Numbered from the stretch's first letter, positions 36,443-49,460 are shown. The stretch: 64,000 bases of DNA from Diplocarpon mali (GCA_024741835.1 JAENRP010000108.1:62001-126000), one strand, 5' to 3'. Made by a program: numbers and translations. The notes: generated by a model from the sequence alone, not told the origin.

Positions 36443-36749
36443 TATAACGGCTGTACCTCTACTTGGTGCAATTACCTAGGAGTACGGCGTTTTAAGGTTT
36501 CGCAATCTCGATTCGATATAGGGTTTTCTCGAATCGACCTTGAAGGTGCAAAAGGATATTCTTATATAATATTACGTAAACGGGCAATAGAGCTTTCAGC
36601 TGCTATGTATATAAGGAAGAAGGGCTTTCCCTTAAGGAGGGTTCTTTAACTTCTTTATTTCCTTTATATTAGACTTATAGAATACGCCTTTTGCACTACT
36701 TCTTGCTCCTATACTTGATCTCGCACTTCGGCGGTTCTGTGTCGTTACA
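36443..36749 (+). repeat. 3' LTR of Gypsy B
   Basis: 307 bp, ends CGTTACA. Its start is RIP-mutated (TATAACGGCTGT against TGTAACGGCTGC) and its outer end is intact. Confidence 0.93.
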
Positions 36750-36754
36750 TCTTT

Positions 36755-37307
36755 TAGCCTTTATATTAATATAAGAGATAGGTTAGATTAAGGCTTTTTA
36801 TTTAAAGGAGGTTGATATATCTTTTATATTATATAAGGTTCGTTTTAAAGAGGGGGCTAGTCGAGGCTTGCTAGTAGAGTCGGCCGGTATAGGGGATTCG
36901 TCTTTTATAGGGTTTTGAAGGGTATCCTCTCTAATTAAGAGGTTGCTTAACTTAAGAGGTATTAGCGTTGTTATCTTAAGGTTGATTCTCTTAAAGTAAG
37001 AGGTCTTTATATAACGTTTTCGTCCTATTAAGGGCTATAGTTAAGAAATGCCTTAACTTATAAATTCTATAATTTCTTTTAAAGTCAGCTAAGAGCTATT
37101 AACTATTGATAGTTGTTTTAGCTAAGTCTATTAGCTCTTCTTTCGATTCTTAAGTTTAAGAAGGGACCGAACGTTAAGGCTATTCTTTAAATTGCTTCTA
37201 TATATTATAGGAGTCGGTTAGAAGAAGGGTCTTTAAGGGGGTATTAGTCCTTTGCTAAGTATATTATATCGCCTTATAAGGCTAAAGGGAGTATAAGCTT
37301 TGAATTA
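36755..37307 (-). mobile_element. Leader of Gypsy A, separated from its gag by element B
   Basis: This 553-bp piece lies between B's right target duplication and the 5' LTR of A. It has the A composition and no recognisable domain. It is the 5' untranslated leader and perhaps the first part of gag. Confidence 0.7.
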
Positions 37308-37601
37308 TATAATAGCAGAAGTAAGGCATAAGTCGATAAAGTCATTAAGATCAAGGCTATTAAATCATATAGAATTCAAAGCTAAGGAGTATATATAAAG
37401 TAGGAAGCCTTCCTCTTAATATACTCTCCTTAGCCTATAACTCCTAGAAGTCGATTTCTATTAATAAGTCATATTCTATCTACTAAAGGAAAGGTATAGT
37501 AAAGGTGCGGCGTATCTATTGCATCAGTCTATTTCGCCTCTATTTCTACTCGGACAGTTCTCGTACTTTTGTCGCAACTATGGTATAACCGTACCGTGAT
37601 A
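37308..37601 (-). repeat. 5' LTR of Gypsy A (right copy)
   Basis: 294 bp, followed by TSD CTACT at 37,602-37,606. Its right (outer) end keeps C/G at 18 of 22 sites that differ from the left copy. Confidence 0.93.
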
Positions 37602-37606
37602 CTACT

Positions 37607-37804
37607 CAATTCTACTCAGTTGGGTGTTGGATGAGAAAAAAATAAGGGCGAAATCGCTTCAGTTGAGTATATTCGTCGTACTTCCTGCTTGACTTTACTC
37701 AAATTGTATCGTCAGTCCGCGCCGCAGAGAGGCAGACAAGAGTACGCTGGACTATGCGAAGGCAGAACCCTAAGGACGGAAAATGTTTACTTGAGAGTCA
37801 ACGC
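37607..37804. other. About 200 bp of apparently single-copy DNA between the two nests
   Basis: Composition is normal and CpA/TpG are not depleted. It has no copy elsewhere in the window and no gene. By the TSD it was once joined to the sequence ending at 15,593. It includes repeated ctactca/ttgactttactca-like words of unknown meaning. Confidence 0.55.
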
Positions 37805-38169
37805 TGTCTTATTAGAAGGAGCCATATCACATCGGCTACTACTTCGCTAGTATATAGAGGAGTAGCGTTCTATTCTATCCCAATTGGGTTTAGCGTATTC
37901 CTATATAAATAGCTCTAGAGCTGCTTCTCAGCTTTTTCTCTTTATCTAATTGATTCTACTTTTTCTATTACTATTATAATAGGTTATAAGCCCTAAGCTA
38001 CTGCTACGCTATATCTTATATAGTATTATCTATTATCTAATACTTAATTAATTGCACCGCCCTTACTATTGCATAACGCGCCCTACGTTACTACCGCGTA
38101 TAGCTAACGTTACCTATATATAATAGCAAGTGCACCCTTACCTAAAGTACGCCTTAGATATCGATTGCT

Positions 38170-38671
38170 AATATAACCACCTCCTTATTCTTATTTAAAC
38201 TCGACCCTAACTTGCTGCTAAAGCTTACTACCCGCGGAGATAACTATACGGAATGGCGATTAGCTTAAACGGTCGCTTTTTGATACGCAGGCCTCTGGCC
38301 TATTATCTCTAGTAAGAAGCCTAGACCCGCCACTATTGCTAGCGATAGCGCACTAGCAACTAAAGCACTTATTAATATATAAGAAGCGGATAATAATAAG
38401 GCTATAGTTATACTACTATTATTAGTATATAATAATCTTACTATATTAGTCGCGTTATATAATACCTTGCTATAAGCGTAGAAATACTTAAGCAGCCGTT
38501 TCGACCGAGATATAGGTAATATATCGATTATGCTATTTCGCTCGCTTACTAACCTTTGCTATATAAATAGTGATAACCTAAGGATCTACCTTAATGAGTT
38601 CTATTAACGCTGGATATAGATGTCTAAATACTATATAGCGTTAACGCAATCTATAGCTAAAGCGATAAGAC
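38170..38671 (+). pseudogene. Copia F gag, first part
   Basis: Reads TRGDNYTEWRLA (Copia gag start motif; about 38,225) and GLWPIIS, then a helical part with FRSLTNLCYINSDNLRIYLNEF. It continues at 61,445 behind Gypsy D. Confidence 0.65.
38667..38671. repeat. Target site duplication of Gypsy D, left copy (AAGAC)
   Basis: AAGAC is repeated at 61,440-61,444. Confidence 0.92.
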
Positions 38672-38912
38672 TGTTACGGCCGCATCACGTGCACGGTCGG
38701 CCAGGTGCACAAAGTCAGGTGCACGCTAAGGTAGCGAGGTGGCTGGATCACGTGCACGCTAGTAAAGCACCTATACTTATTCTAGAGGAGCTCTACTAAA
38801 GACTCTTTCTTCTTTATCTTTTCTTCTCTATTATATAGTATACCTCTTAAGGTAATATAGTCAGCGTTACTCGATTCTCGTCTTATTATACACTCGAGAG
38901 CCAGTTGTAATA
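38672..38912 (+). repeat. 5' LTR of Gypsy D
   Basis: 241 bp. The first 100 bp are G+C-rich with repeated CACGTGCAC and AGGTGCAC words. They retain C/G at all 19 sites differing from the 3' copy, while the inner end is mutated at all 8 differing sites. Confidence 0.93.
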
Positions 38913-39871
38913 TAAGAAAAGATTAACTTAACCTCTGCTAAGAAGCTTAATATCTACTCCCTTTGGAATCGTCACTTTAAACTGCCTTAAGCAACTCGAT
39001 CTCAATTCTCTTATTATAAACTGCCTTAAGCAACTCATATATAGTGCCTAGATCTTATTAATCTAGTTTTCAAAGGAAGCTAAATAATAACCTTTGAATA
39101 TAAGATCAGCTCGTTTTTTCGACCCCTTACCTACTCTATTTTATAAATGGAAATTCACCTTCAATTTCAATTCGAAAAAAAATTATTCACTATGCCCTCG
39201 CTTCGCTAGCATAGGCTGCTGCCTAAAGTAGTATAATAACTTTTCTCTTCCTAACTCTCTCCTTCCTTTATAAACACTTTATACTATATCAACCTATACT
39301 TATTGATAACTCTCGCTTTATACTCTTTAATACTCCCCCTTTTCTACGAAATCCTCGAATATAACTCGACTCCTCGAAGACCCCTCCTTGCGAATAAGTC
39401 GTCGACCTTCTTTATACTCCCTATCGACCCATACTTATCGATAACTCTCCTTATACTCTTCAAAGCTCCTTACTCCTTCCTTCTTATACTTAGGTATAAA
39501 CTAGAGGACTTATACTTATATATATATATAAAGACTTAATCAGCTTTAGTAGGTTATATTATACTATTAGAGACTAAGTCAACTTTAGTAGAGTAATAAG
39601 CTTTAGATCCTTAGACCCTACTTCCCCGGATTTGCACTATACCTTTAGGCAACCTTATTACAACTCTTAATTAGTAAAGAGATATGATCTTAAAGTAAAA
39701 CCTTCTTTCTTAAGATTTATAAACCTATAATACCTTAATATATACTCTATTAAAAGGCTTTAAGAACGTATATAGCTTTACTTATACTAATCTTCTCCCT
39801 TTTAAATAGGTCACTATTTAGCATTAGGTCCCTTTAGACTAAACTAGATAATATAAAGAGAGTTAGTACTT

Positions 39872-40178
39872 ATGACCTCTAATCTTATACCACTTAGGAG
39901 AAGTGAAAGGTTAATCGCACCTCTACTACTAGGCCTTATTGCTACTAGTTCTCTAGGCCTTACTATCACTAGTTCTATTAGTTCTATAGGCCTTACTACT
40001 AACCCTAGTCTTAGAGATATTCCCCTTCCTAAGCCTACTTAAGAAGAAACCTCCTTTAATATAGATTCTACTTTTAAGCCTAGCCTATAAGTAGATTCTT
40101 AAAATACCCTATTGCTATTAATTAAAGTTAAAGAAGAAGATACGCTCTTTTTAATAACATTTACCCTTATTATATTAG
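39872..40178 (+). pseudogene. Gypsy D gag N-terminus, cut by Copia E1
   Basis: An ATG at 39,872 starts a frame rich in Leu, Thr and Ser with imperfect GLTxTSS repeats, ending in a stop (from Gln) at about 40,040. It contains one cassette at 40,068-40,094 further on. It continues behind Copia E1 at 47,781. Confidence 0.45.
40174..40178. repeat. Target site duplication of Copia E1, left copy (ATTAG)
   Basis: ATTAG is repeated at 47,776-47,780. Confidence 0.9.
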
Positions 40179-43100
40179 TGTCGTACAGAATGGGCGGAGT
40201 CTCCACTTATTCTAAAGACCCTCCACGTGACTCCTACTAAGTCATAGACTCTCCCTTTTCTTTCTGAAGTCTCCTTACTATATATATATTAAATAATAAT
40301 ATAATCAATTATCTTCTCCTACTTCTACAAGCCTCCTAAGCGACCTAATAAAGGCCCTTTAGCCGACTGTACTATAGTTATAAGCCCCGTAAGCACTTTA
40401 ATATACTTTCTCTTTGTATATAACTGGCTAAAGGGCCCTTCGAGCTCCTAACCGACTTTTTAAGTATTTATAACAACTCAAAGGACCTTTATTTTTAATT
40501 AATAAATCTCTATTTTCCGATCGAACCTTATTTGCAAACTTCATTTATATACCTAACCTTTTCACTAAACTCTATTTAATATATCTAACTCTTTAAGCAT
40601 CTCCGAGCCTTACCTTAATACCTTTGCCTTTTAAGTAAAGTGGTTTAGTAAATATATATTCTTCGCTAAGCTTTATAATATTACCATTTTTGCCGATCTA
40701 AGATTCCTATTTAAGTTAATTATAAAGACTGAGCCTTAAGCTCCCTCTATATAAGAGCTTAAGGAATTGGAAACGGCTAACCTCTATATAATATACGTAA
40801 GGTTATATAAAGAGTATATAGCAATTCTATTTAAATAGATTTACGCCCGCTTTCCCTTAGGAGACCTATCAAAGGCTCCTCTTCTATAGGCTTCTTATAA
40901 AGATATTAAGGATAAATATAAAATCCTAATAAAGGAGTACTATATACGCAAGAAGACTTAAAAGACTTAATGCAAATACTACAAACTACTCTTAGAATAG
41001 GTCTCTAAGACCGTCGATAGAACGCTCCTAGCTTTTATAATAGCTTAAGTATAAATCCAAGCTGAGAAGCTCTCCTCCTTAATACCTAATAGAGATACTC
41101 TTATAAGTAGAACTACTACTAATAACCTGCATGCCAATTTAGTAAACTAGCAACTCTTACTCTAAGGCCTAATATCCATTTTAAAGCGTGATATTGCGCC
41201 TTCTAATAAGGCTATTCAGTCTTAGATAAGGCTCTAATACTGCGATATATTATACTAAGGCAAAACTAAGAGAACTAATACTTAATAGTAGATCTAGGAG
41301 TAGTAGGAGGCATACTACCTAATAGAATAATACAATCTCTCTAAAATCAAAAGGAGACTAAGAGTTATTGACTTTTTAAACTTAGTTATAGTAAAGATCA
41401 ATCCGAGTTAGGCGACTCGCTTAAAAGAGGAAATTATTACTAATAAGCAGATAGGAACCTTATATAAGTACAACCTAATACAGCTAAGCTGCGCCTTAGC
41501 AAGCATTAAATCTAATAGAGCAATTGATAATAAAGGGCTAGCAGTTTTTACTACTTAAGAGTCTTTCTTAAATGCCGAAACCCCTTCGCAGGCTCTAGCA
41601 AGCAGCTCCTGAAATCGCTCTATAAGCTCCAGAAGGGAGATCAGGCCTAAGTGCCCTTATAAAGGCTTTAAAAATCACTATTAAAAGCCCTAGGACTATT
41701 AGAAACTATTATATACTATAGATAGGCGCAAGGAAAATATAAAGGTTCTCCCTTTGCAAGAGGAAGTCCTATAAATACAAAAGGCGTTAAATATAAAAGA
41801 CTAGTTTAAGGGTCTTTAAGCATAGCTTAAGGAGAATAATATTATAGTAATAGCAATTGACAAATTTAAAAGAAAGGCTTTAGCCTTTAGAAAGGATGGT
41901 TTAGGCAAAAGGGAAAACTTACTAGTCTTTATAATAATAGATCCCTTTGCCTTTAACGCTTTTAAAGAATCGTTTAATATCTACTATCTCTTTAAGCTAA
42001 AACGCTACCCGCTCTCCTTAAGTATACTCCTTAATAATTGCGCAGCTACTTATATTATTAATTTAAAGGATTTACTTATCGCAGGCACCTTTAAGCCTTT
42101 TAGTAACTTATAGCAATATATTAAAGTAGGTACCTTAAGGCTCCTAATCATTAGGAGAGGTAATAGATATATAGCAGACTCTCTTTTATAGTATAACGGC
42201 TCTCCTATAGGAATAACGCTTTGCAACATTGCTATTATAAAGGAGTTTACTACTAATATTATCTTAGAGAGGCTCCTTGCGGATAAGGGCTTTTAGTACT
42301 TTAAAGTAGACCTTACTTTGCGCTCTAAGAGCATTAGAGATTTTATAAAGCAAGCTTAGTTAAAGCGTTACTATAATCTCGTTTTCTTTAAATATAAGCC
42401 TATTAACTATTTAGATCTTTTAAATATGCTTTAATATAACTTCTTTACTTTAATAGCGTTTTCTATAGCTAAGATAATATTCTATAATAGGTTCTAATTT
42501 AGCTATATACCTACTAGGGTATAGGATAATAATGCGTATATTTAGTACCTTTGCGCTAGCTACTTAGGCGCAGAGGCTCTTTAAGTACTAATCAAGTGCG
42601 CTAAGAGAGTGAAGATTAGGAGAATATAAAGGCTAAAGTGCCTTGCATACGTAGTAGCATCTGCTAAGTAAGTTATTTCTTGCGCTACCTTTGAAAACCG
42701 ATCTCTAAGGCCCTTCTTCAGGATCTCCTAGGATCTCTTTAACTTTTTAAATAACTTATATAATAATTGCTTATAAGTTCTTTTAATTAAGGATAAGTAT
42801 AGCAGTATACTTTAGACATTCCTATTAAAATCGAAGGGCAAAGACGTAATTATAAAGGTCCTTTAGGCCTTTGAAGTATAGGTAAAACGCTAATATAGGC
42901 TTTCTATTTGCAAAATCAGGCAAGATAATAATACTTTAGTAATCTCCTTAAGGAAAGACTCTCTTACAAAGTACTAAAGATAGGTAAAAGAGGAGGGAAT
43001 CGATTTAAAGCTTACTCCTACTTATATATACTAATCTAATAGAAGCGTAGAATAAGTAAGAAGGGAGTTGATTAAACGCTTTATTAAAATGAGGATCTAC

Positions 43101-44599
43101 GCCAGGCTTTTAGCAAGCCTTTAGCTAAAGGTTATAAAGGCTATTACATACCTTTATAATATCTTCCTACTTACTAAGAAGAAGATGATCTTATTAAGCG
43201 AGGCTCTTTATAATTAGTTTAAGTAGTATTTTCGATTTTATAAGCTACTACTTATTAAGTAGATAATAGCAAGCTTAAAGCCTAATTAGAGTCGCATTTA
43301 TATATATAGCGCTTACGTATACCCTTTAATTAAAGAGAGGAAGGCAGGGAGGGACCGCCGAACCTTTAAAATTGAACTATAAGGGCACTTAGGTTACTTA
43401 ATTAGATATATTACCTTTAATATTTATAAAATCTAGGTTCTTATGCTTTAGCAAATAATAATAACTTATAATATCGAATTCGATAAGTCTCTTTTCTATA
43501 GTCCAAAAGCTAAGCGCGCAAACCCTATATTGCGCTAAGAACTTAAGATAACCCTCTAATTGATTAAAGAGGGAAAGGGAGCTTAGGACGCTGAGTTCGA
43601 AGGCATTTTTAAAGAATCAGAGCTTATCGCAAGGCCGAACGCAATCGCCGCAGAAGAAGCCGCTATATAAGAAGAGCCTATATTATAGACCAACGCTGCT
43701 TTATAGCCTTTAACTAATAATATAAAAGGCCTTAACTTAAATCCAAATTCTCTAAGAGACCCGCTTAGAAACTTAAGGATAAAAGTAAGCGAACTAGAAG
43801 CCACTTCGCTAATCTTTAAGAAGGCAAATAGCAATTAAAGCTTAAGAGTGATAATTCCTTATAAAGGCCCTATTAAAGAAGGAACTATAGACGACTCTAA
43901 GGGAGTCTTTAAAGATAAGTTCTATAAGGCGATCGGCAGATCTTTAGCTGCTATTCTATATAAGAATAGAGATGGCTTAAGGGCTTTAAGATAGAGTCTT
44001 TAGTTATAAAGGCAGGCCTTAGTAAACTCTAGTAGAAGGCTAGAGGCACTACTACCAAGATTTAAGAAGAGCTTTAACAGTCTTATAAAAAGCAACCTAA
44101 TAAAAGGAATAGGCCTTAATAATATAATACCTTAAGTTGTAATACTAGCTTAAAGACTATAAGCTTAGAAGATAGAGCTACCTAGACTCTTAAAGGAACC
44201 TTTAGTAATAATAAAAATAAAAGAGGAGACTTATAAAGAAAAGCGCAAAGAGGAACTCCCTCTTCTTAAGTAAAAGAGGACAAGACGCTTAAGCGTTAAG
44301 CAATAGGAGACTTTAAAAGTATATATTATTACTCTAAAGCATATGCTCTTTTAAAGCAATATTGATTTACCTTGCTCTCTATATGCGCAAGAGTTTATAT
44401 TAACCTTTTAAGCGAATAAATAGATAAGAGAGGATAGGAAGGACTATTTAATAGTTTATATAGTTATTAAAGCTATAGTTGATAATTAGGCAAAGGATAG
44501 AGCGCAGTCTCCTAACTACCTATAATACTAAGGCTCTCTGCCGAAGCCTCTAAAAGGATGGCTGGACCTAGAGAAGCACCCTTTTAATAAACGATTTAA

Positions 44600-45440
44600 A
44601 GAAGGAGGGCACTAGGAGATCAGGAATTTAAAATCTTAAAGTTGCTAAAGAATTATGTAAAAAGACTACTTAAAGCCCTTGCCAATACTATTAAAATAGG
44701 TTTTTACTTATAAAGTCAATAGCTCTAGCAAGCTTTTAAAGTGCCGATTATAGCTAGTTATATAAAGGGATCTTTAAAATAAAGCTTTAATTTTCTCAAC
44801 CTACGCAGCCATGCTTATAGTAAGGTCTTTTAAAGTACTAATAGCGCTTACCGCATACTTTAATATGGAAGTAAAGCAGTTCGATATCATTAACGCGTTT
44901 GTTAACGCTCCTAAAGACCTAAGGAGTACTTTAGTTATATGCTTCCTATTAGATGGCTTTAAGCGCCTTAATATAGTAATAGAACTGGACCGCGCGCTCT
45001 ATAGGCTAAAAGACTCTTTAGCGCTATAGTATAGGAACTTTATAAGAACGCTTAAGGGCCTTTAACTTAAGCTATTAAGTAAGGAGCCTTATATTTTTAT
45101 AATAAAGGATCGTATAATCTTTATAGCATTTTACATAAATAATATTCAAGTGTTATATAAGGCCTTTAACTTAAATCGGGCGACTTATCTAATTAAAGAC
45201 CTAAAGGAAGCATATAAGCTTACTATTATAAGAGATATCTCCTAGTTCCTTAGAGTAAGGATTATTTAAAATAAGAAGGTAAAGAGGATCTCCTTAATTT
45301 ATAATACTTATATTAAGAAGATCGCTTAAAAGTTTAGAGCTAATATAAGGAGAGTGCCTAGTACTCTACTACTAAAGAAGGAGTTTATTAAAAACTTAAG
45401 GCAAGCTTCTTTAAAAAAGGTAAAGGAGTACTAAGAGAAA
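44600..45440 (+). pseudogene. Copia E1 reverse transcriptase
   Basis: The longest open piece (44,811-45,029) reads FKVLIALTAYFNMEVKQFDIINAFVNA, LDRALYRLKDS and similar, the classic Copia RT palm (QxDVxxAFLNA). FYINNIQVLY near 45,135 is the degraded YxDDI box. It is a fragment of the polyprotein, not a separate gene. Confidence 0.87.
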
Positions 45441-46199
45441 ATAGACTCTATTCTCTATATAGTAATTATAATACACTTAAATGTTGCATTTATAGCCTTC
45501 TAACTGTCTTTCTTCCTAACTAATCCAAGCTCTAAGCACCTCTTAGCTATAGACTAGACGCTTTAATACCTATATAGTACGCACTTTTTAGGAATTGCCT
45601 ATAGCTTTAAGGCTAGGGAATACTAATTGGTTGCGTCTTTAGATGCTTCTTTTAAAGATGACCGAGAGACCTGCAGATCCTCTTAAGGATACGTCTTCTT
45701 CCTATTTAAAGGACCGATTATTTAAAAAGCGAATCGCTAAGCAATTATCATACTCTCCTTTATTAAAGCAGAACTCTATAGTATAGTTTCTACTACAAAG
45801 GAGATAATAGCTATAAAATGCCTCTTTAAGGAGATTCGTATAAACTCCCTCTTTAAATAGAATATATATTATAATAATTAATAAACGATTCGGCTAATTA
45901 TTATAAAGAATAAGAAGATTAAAATAAGCCTTTAATATATTGAAATTAGTAATATATAGATCTACTAAGAGTATTAAAGAGGAAGCTTTTAAATAATCTA
46001 CCTTCTTATTAAGGAGATGTACGCAGATAGGCTTACTAAGAACCTAAACTATTAGAAGTTTAAAAGCTTCATTTGTTTATTAAACCTCTAAAGCTTTTAA
46101 ACAATTGTTTAGCAACTCGCACTTACTAGTAAGTAGTTACTTATTATTAAAAGACTTATACTTATAAGCTCTTACTCTCTTATAATTATATTTATTTGT

Positions 46200-47570
46200 T
46201 TTCTTTTATAAAGCGTACTATAGAAGCTTCTCCTTTTTTAAAAATATAAAATAGGTAATATTCTTAAGCTACTATTATAAGGCGCAATCCTCTTTTAGAT
46301 TCTCCTAGCTAAGGCTAAGAGCCGAGATACTATAGCTAAGAGCTCTGCATAGATCTCCTTTTAAAAGAGGCCTATTAGCATTCCCTCGGCCAAAGGCCTA
46401 CTAGCAAATATACTAGCGATAGCAAGGGCAAAGGCAAAAGGTGCAATAGGGGCAATAGGAGCAAGGGCGGCAAAGGCAGTAGCAAAGATAGGCGCAGCAA
46501 TAGCAAGGGCTAAAGAGACAAATAAAGAGACTATAGCAGCGGCTATAATAGCAGAGGCAAAAGGGATAAGAGCAGCAGCAGCAATAAGGGCGAACAGGTC
46601 TAAGTCAAAGGGGCTAAAAGCGAATAAGAATAATATATTAAAAGCAAAGGAGGCAGTAATACTACTACTTATAAAAGTGGCAGGCCCTTTTAATACTAAG
46701 GTCCGATCGCTCCTATCTTTTAAAATCAGCTTAAAACTTAATAAGACTTAATAAACGTACTATAGAAGCTCTAAAGCGTACCCTTTACTATATTAAGTAG
46801 TAGTGCCACCTCCTTCTTAAAGGCGCTATAGGCATAGGCCGATATAATAGCCTCTTAAAAGGCAAGAAGAGGTCCGCTGGCCTACTAGCAGCTATTGCTT
46901 AGCATTATATAATAAATATAATATATACTAAAGGTACTATTAAAGCACTAATAATCGAGATTGCTAGTGCTCTTGCATATAATATAACATACGCACGTAT
47001 TATCGCGCTCTATTATAGGCTTAAGCATATGGCGCGCAGTAAGGGCAAGGCTCTTAGGTAGCAGCAGCAGCAGCAAGGGCGGCAGCAGTAGCAAAGGCAA
47101 TAGCAGCAGCAGCTCATTGCCTAGTAAGCGTTAGGACGATTGCACTAGGGTTGCAGCTCCTAAAGGAGCGCTAGCAACCTAGCGCAAAGTTAGTATAACG
47201 CAAGGTATAAGGACTCTAAGGGTCTTACTTTACAAAGGCGGCTAGGACTATAATAAGTAAGAGTTCCTTCTATATTTAAAAATTATTAGTATAAAGATAA
47301 TATTTTTAAATAATAAAAGAGAGTTATTTTTAAAAGAAGGGAAAGAGAACCTCTATAATAGAAATACTTTATAAGAAGCCTAATAAAGCACTAGCGTAGA
47401 ATCGCAAAGATTCTTAAGTGCGCTTATTGCCTATAGCAACCCTTCTTATTCTAAAAGGAACGACCTTTAAAAGGGCGGCATATAAGATAGAGCCTCTTTT
47501 TCTTATAATTGCTATTCTTTCTTTTATTTTATCTATATAGCTAAGCGATTCTAAGAGTATTGCTTAACTA
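46200..47570 (+). repeat. Copia E1 post-pol region with Ala/Gly/Lys low-complexity repeats
   Basis: Between RNase H and the purine tract lies 1.37 kb with two G-rich simple-sequence tracts (about 46,380-46,620 and 47,050-47,120) made of gcaagggcaaaggca- and gcagcagca-like words. The same layout is present in copy 2 (55,790-57,105), so it belongs to the family. No domain is recognised. Confidence 0.7.
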
Positions 47571-47780
47571 AGGGGTATATTATATAAAATAGGCAGAGTC
47601 TCTACTTATTCTAAAGACCCTTTACATAACTCCTACTAAGTTATAGACTCTCCCTTTTCTTTCTAAAGTCTCCTTACTATATATATATTAGATAATAATA
47701 CAATTAATTATCTTCTCCTACTTTTGCAAGCCTTCTAAGCGACCTAATAAAGGCCCTCCAGCCGACCGCACCACAATTAG

Positions 47781-48900
47781 CCCCTCTCTTTTTAGCTACT
47801 TAGCAGGCCGAAATCGCGAACCTTATTAGCGCTGCTATAGCTGCCGCTTTCTAAAATAATACTACTGCCCCTTCTTCCTTAAGTGCTAGCCTTTAGAATA
47901 CTTATTCCCTTACCGCCGACTTACTACCTCCTTTAAACTACTACCTCCTAATTATCTGACCTTTAGTCTTAGCCGTCAACCCTTATCAAATCAAGTACCC
48001 TTAAACCTATTTTAATAACTACTAAAGCGAAATCACTTATAATACTTAAAAGATAGCTATAAAGGTATTTATTTAAAAGTACTTAAGTAACTTCACTTTA
48101 AGAGAGGATTAAATCATTACCTACTTTAAATATATAATAGGTAAAGCTTAAAATCTAATCTTATAATATATAAATCCTATCTTTACTAATAAGTTTATAT
48201 ACGCTACTAATATCCTTAAGGTCTTAAATTAGAGGTTCTTTAACTATAACTATATTTAGTCTGCTAAGCTCAAATATAGTAGGCTAACTATAAGCTTAAT
48301 ATTATATAATAAGTTCTAATCTAAGTTTATTACTCTTATTATAGCTAGTAAAATCGATCAGTCTTACTAATTTGATAATATTTATAAAAAGGTCTCTTTA
48401 ACTTTAAAGAATAACCTTTAAGTAAAGAAGTATAAAATAAATAATAATTATACTACTTTAAATAAGTTCTTAGCTATTGCAGACCGTAAGGCTTATAATA
48501 TTAAGTAAAAAGAGGCCTATAACGCTTAATAAGTCGCCTTTACTATCGCGTTCTCCCTTTTAAAGGACCGCGTCCTTAGTATACTAAAAAGGGAGTTATA
48601 AAGACCTATAGCTATAGCGACCTCCTTAGCTCCTTGCACTTATTCCCCTTTGCTAGCGGCCTACTAAGAAGGGTTTGCCAGCCCGAAGCCGTCGTCGAGT
48701 CTCTGCTATAACTATAGAGCCCTTAATTACTATGCGACAGACTGCCTTAAGCTAAAGAAGTAAGGCGAGTTTATAATAGCTAAAGTTGAGATAGAAAACA
48801 ACCTACTATTAAGAAACTACTAAGCTATAGTAAAGACTCCTACTATAGTATAAGTTATAATTTATAAAAAGACTTAGATTTTGATTCTCGCCTATTAATA
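47781..48900 (+). pseudogene. Gypsy D gag with zinc knuckle
   Basis: Gag sequence resumes after E1. A helical capsid-like part (about 48,020-48,600) is followed by LCYNYRALNYYATDCLKLK near 48,705-48,765, a CCHC knuckle with Cys and His changed to Tyr. Confidence 0.68.
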
Positions 48901-49460
48901 GGCGGCCGCCAGTTCTTAATTCTTATAGAACTAGCTTGAAATAGATCATTTATTAAAATAGTTACTTATATTAATAATAGAGCTAATATTTTTAGTATTA
49001 TTAAAATGTCTTTAGTATACTAGCTCTTTTAAAGACTTAAGGTGAAGTTTATTAAACTACCTAAACCAATTACCCCTATTAGCTATAATAGCCTTAAGGG
49101 AGAAATTATTCGATTTGCTATTTTACTTACCCTTATAATCGATAGGCAATGAATCAACTTCCCTTTCCTAATTATAAGCTTAGAAGCAACCGACGTTTTA
49201 ATTAATAGGAAGTTCCTAAAGCATTATAACCTTAAATAATCCTATAGAAAAGGAAAAAACCGTATCTCTTAGCTTAAGGATATACCTATTATCCTTTACT
49301 TTAATTAACGCGTATTAATCGATCTCTTGCAGCTAATAAAACCCTTAATAGCCTAATAAGATATCGATTATCGAATAGCTATAATAAACGCTAAGGACGA
49401 AGACCTTAGAATAGCCTAAGCCTAGCTCTTAGTACTAGTAAGTAATAACGCCTTGAATCC

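Larger units (their letters stand above)
23136..36749 (+). mobile_element. Gypsy (chromodomain) LTR retrotransposon B, nested in A, hosting Copia C
   Basis: The element is 13.6 kb, of which about 7.6 kb is its own. LTRs of exactly 307 bp (23,136-23,442 and 36,443-36,749) are flanked by TSD TCTTT. A polypurine tract of ten G residues sits before the right LTR, so orientation is plus. Order: gag, protease, RT, RNase H, integrase, chromodomain, assembly gap, extra frame. Copia C interrupts the chromodomain exactly; removing C and one GGTTA copy restores the frame (...NFIRLLYKIRDF...). Two solo LTRs of the same family lie elsewhere in the window. Confidence 0.94.
15594..37601 (-). mobile_element. 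Gypsy (chromodomain) LTR retrotransposon A, minus strand, hosting nested insertions
   Basis: The outer element of nest 1 spans 22.0 kb, of which about 8.1 kb is its own. LTRs of exactly 294 bp (15,594-15,887 and 37,308-37,601) are flanked by TSD CTACT. A 9-C run at 15,891-15,899 next to the left LTR is the polypurine tract on the minus strand, so the left LTR is the 3' LTR. Minus-strand order is gag with zinc knuckle, RT, RNase H, integrase, chromodomain, then an extra downstream frame. Every gene is riddled with TAA/TAG from C-to-T and G-to-A changes, so the element is dead. It hosts element B (23,136-36,749) and a solo LTR (18,652-18,967). Confidence 0.93.
40179..47775 (+). mobile_element. 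Copia LTR retrotransposon E, copy 1, nested in D
   Basis: The element is 7.6 kb with 198-bp LTRs (40,179-40,376 and 47,578-47,775), primer-binding sequence GTTATAAGCCC after the 5' LTR and purine tract AAGGGG before the 3' LTR. Gag (from about 40,590) has a knuckle-like RPKCPYKGFKNHY near 41,650. Integrase (about 41,900-43,560), RT (about 44,600-45,440) and RNase H (about 45,560-46,120) follow. About 1.4 kb of extra low-complexity sequence follows pol. It is more heavily RIP-mutated than copy 2. Confidence 0.93.

Noticed and set aside
46380..46620. Antisense Ala/Leu-rich frame in Copia E as a membrane protein
   Set aside because: It is the complement of a simple G-rich repeat, which always gives Ala/Pro/Leu-rich antisense translations.
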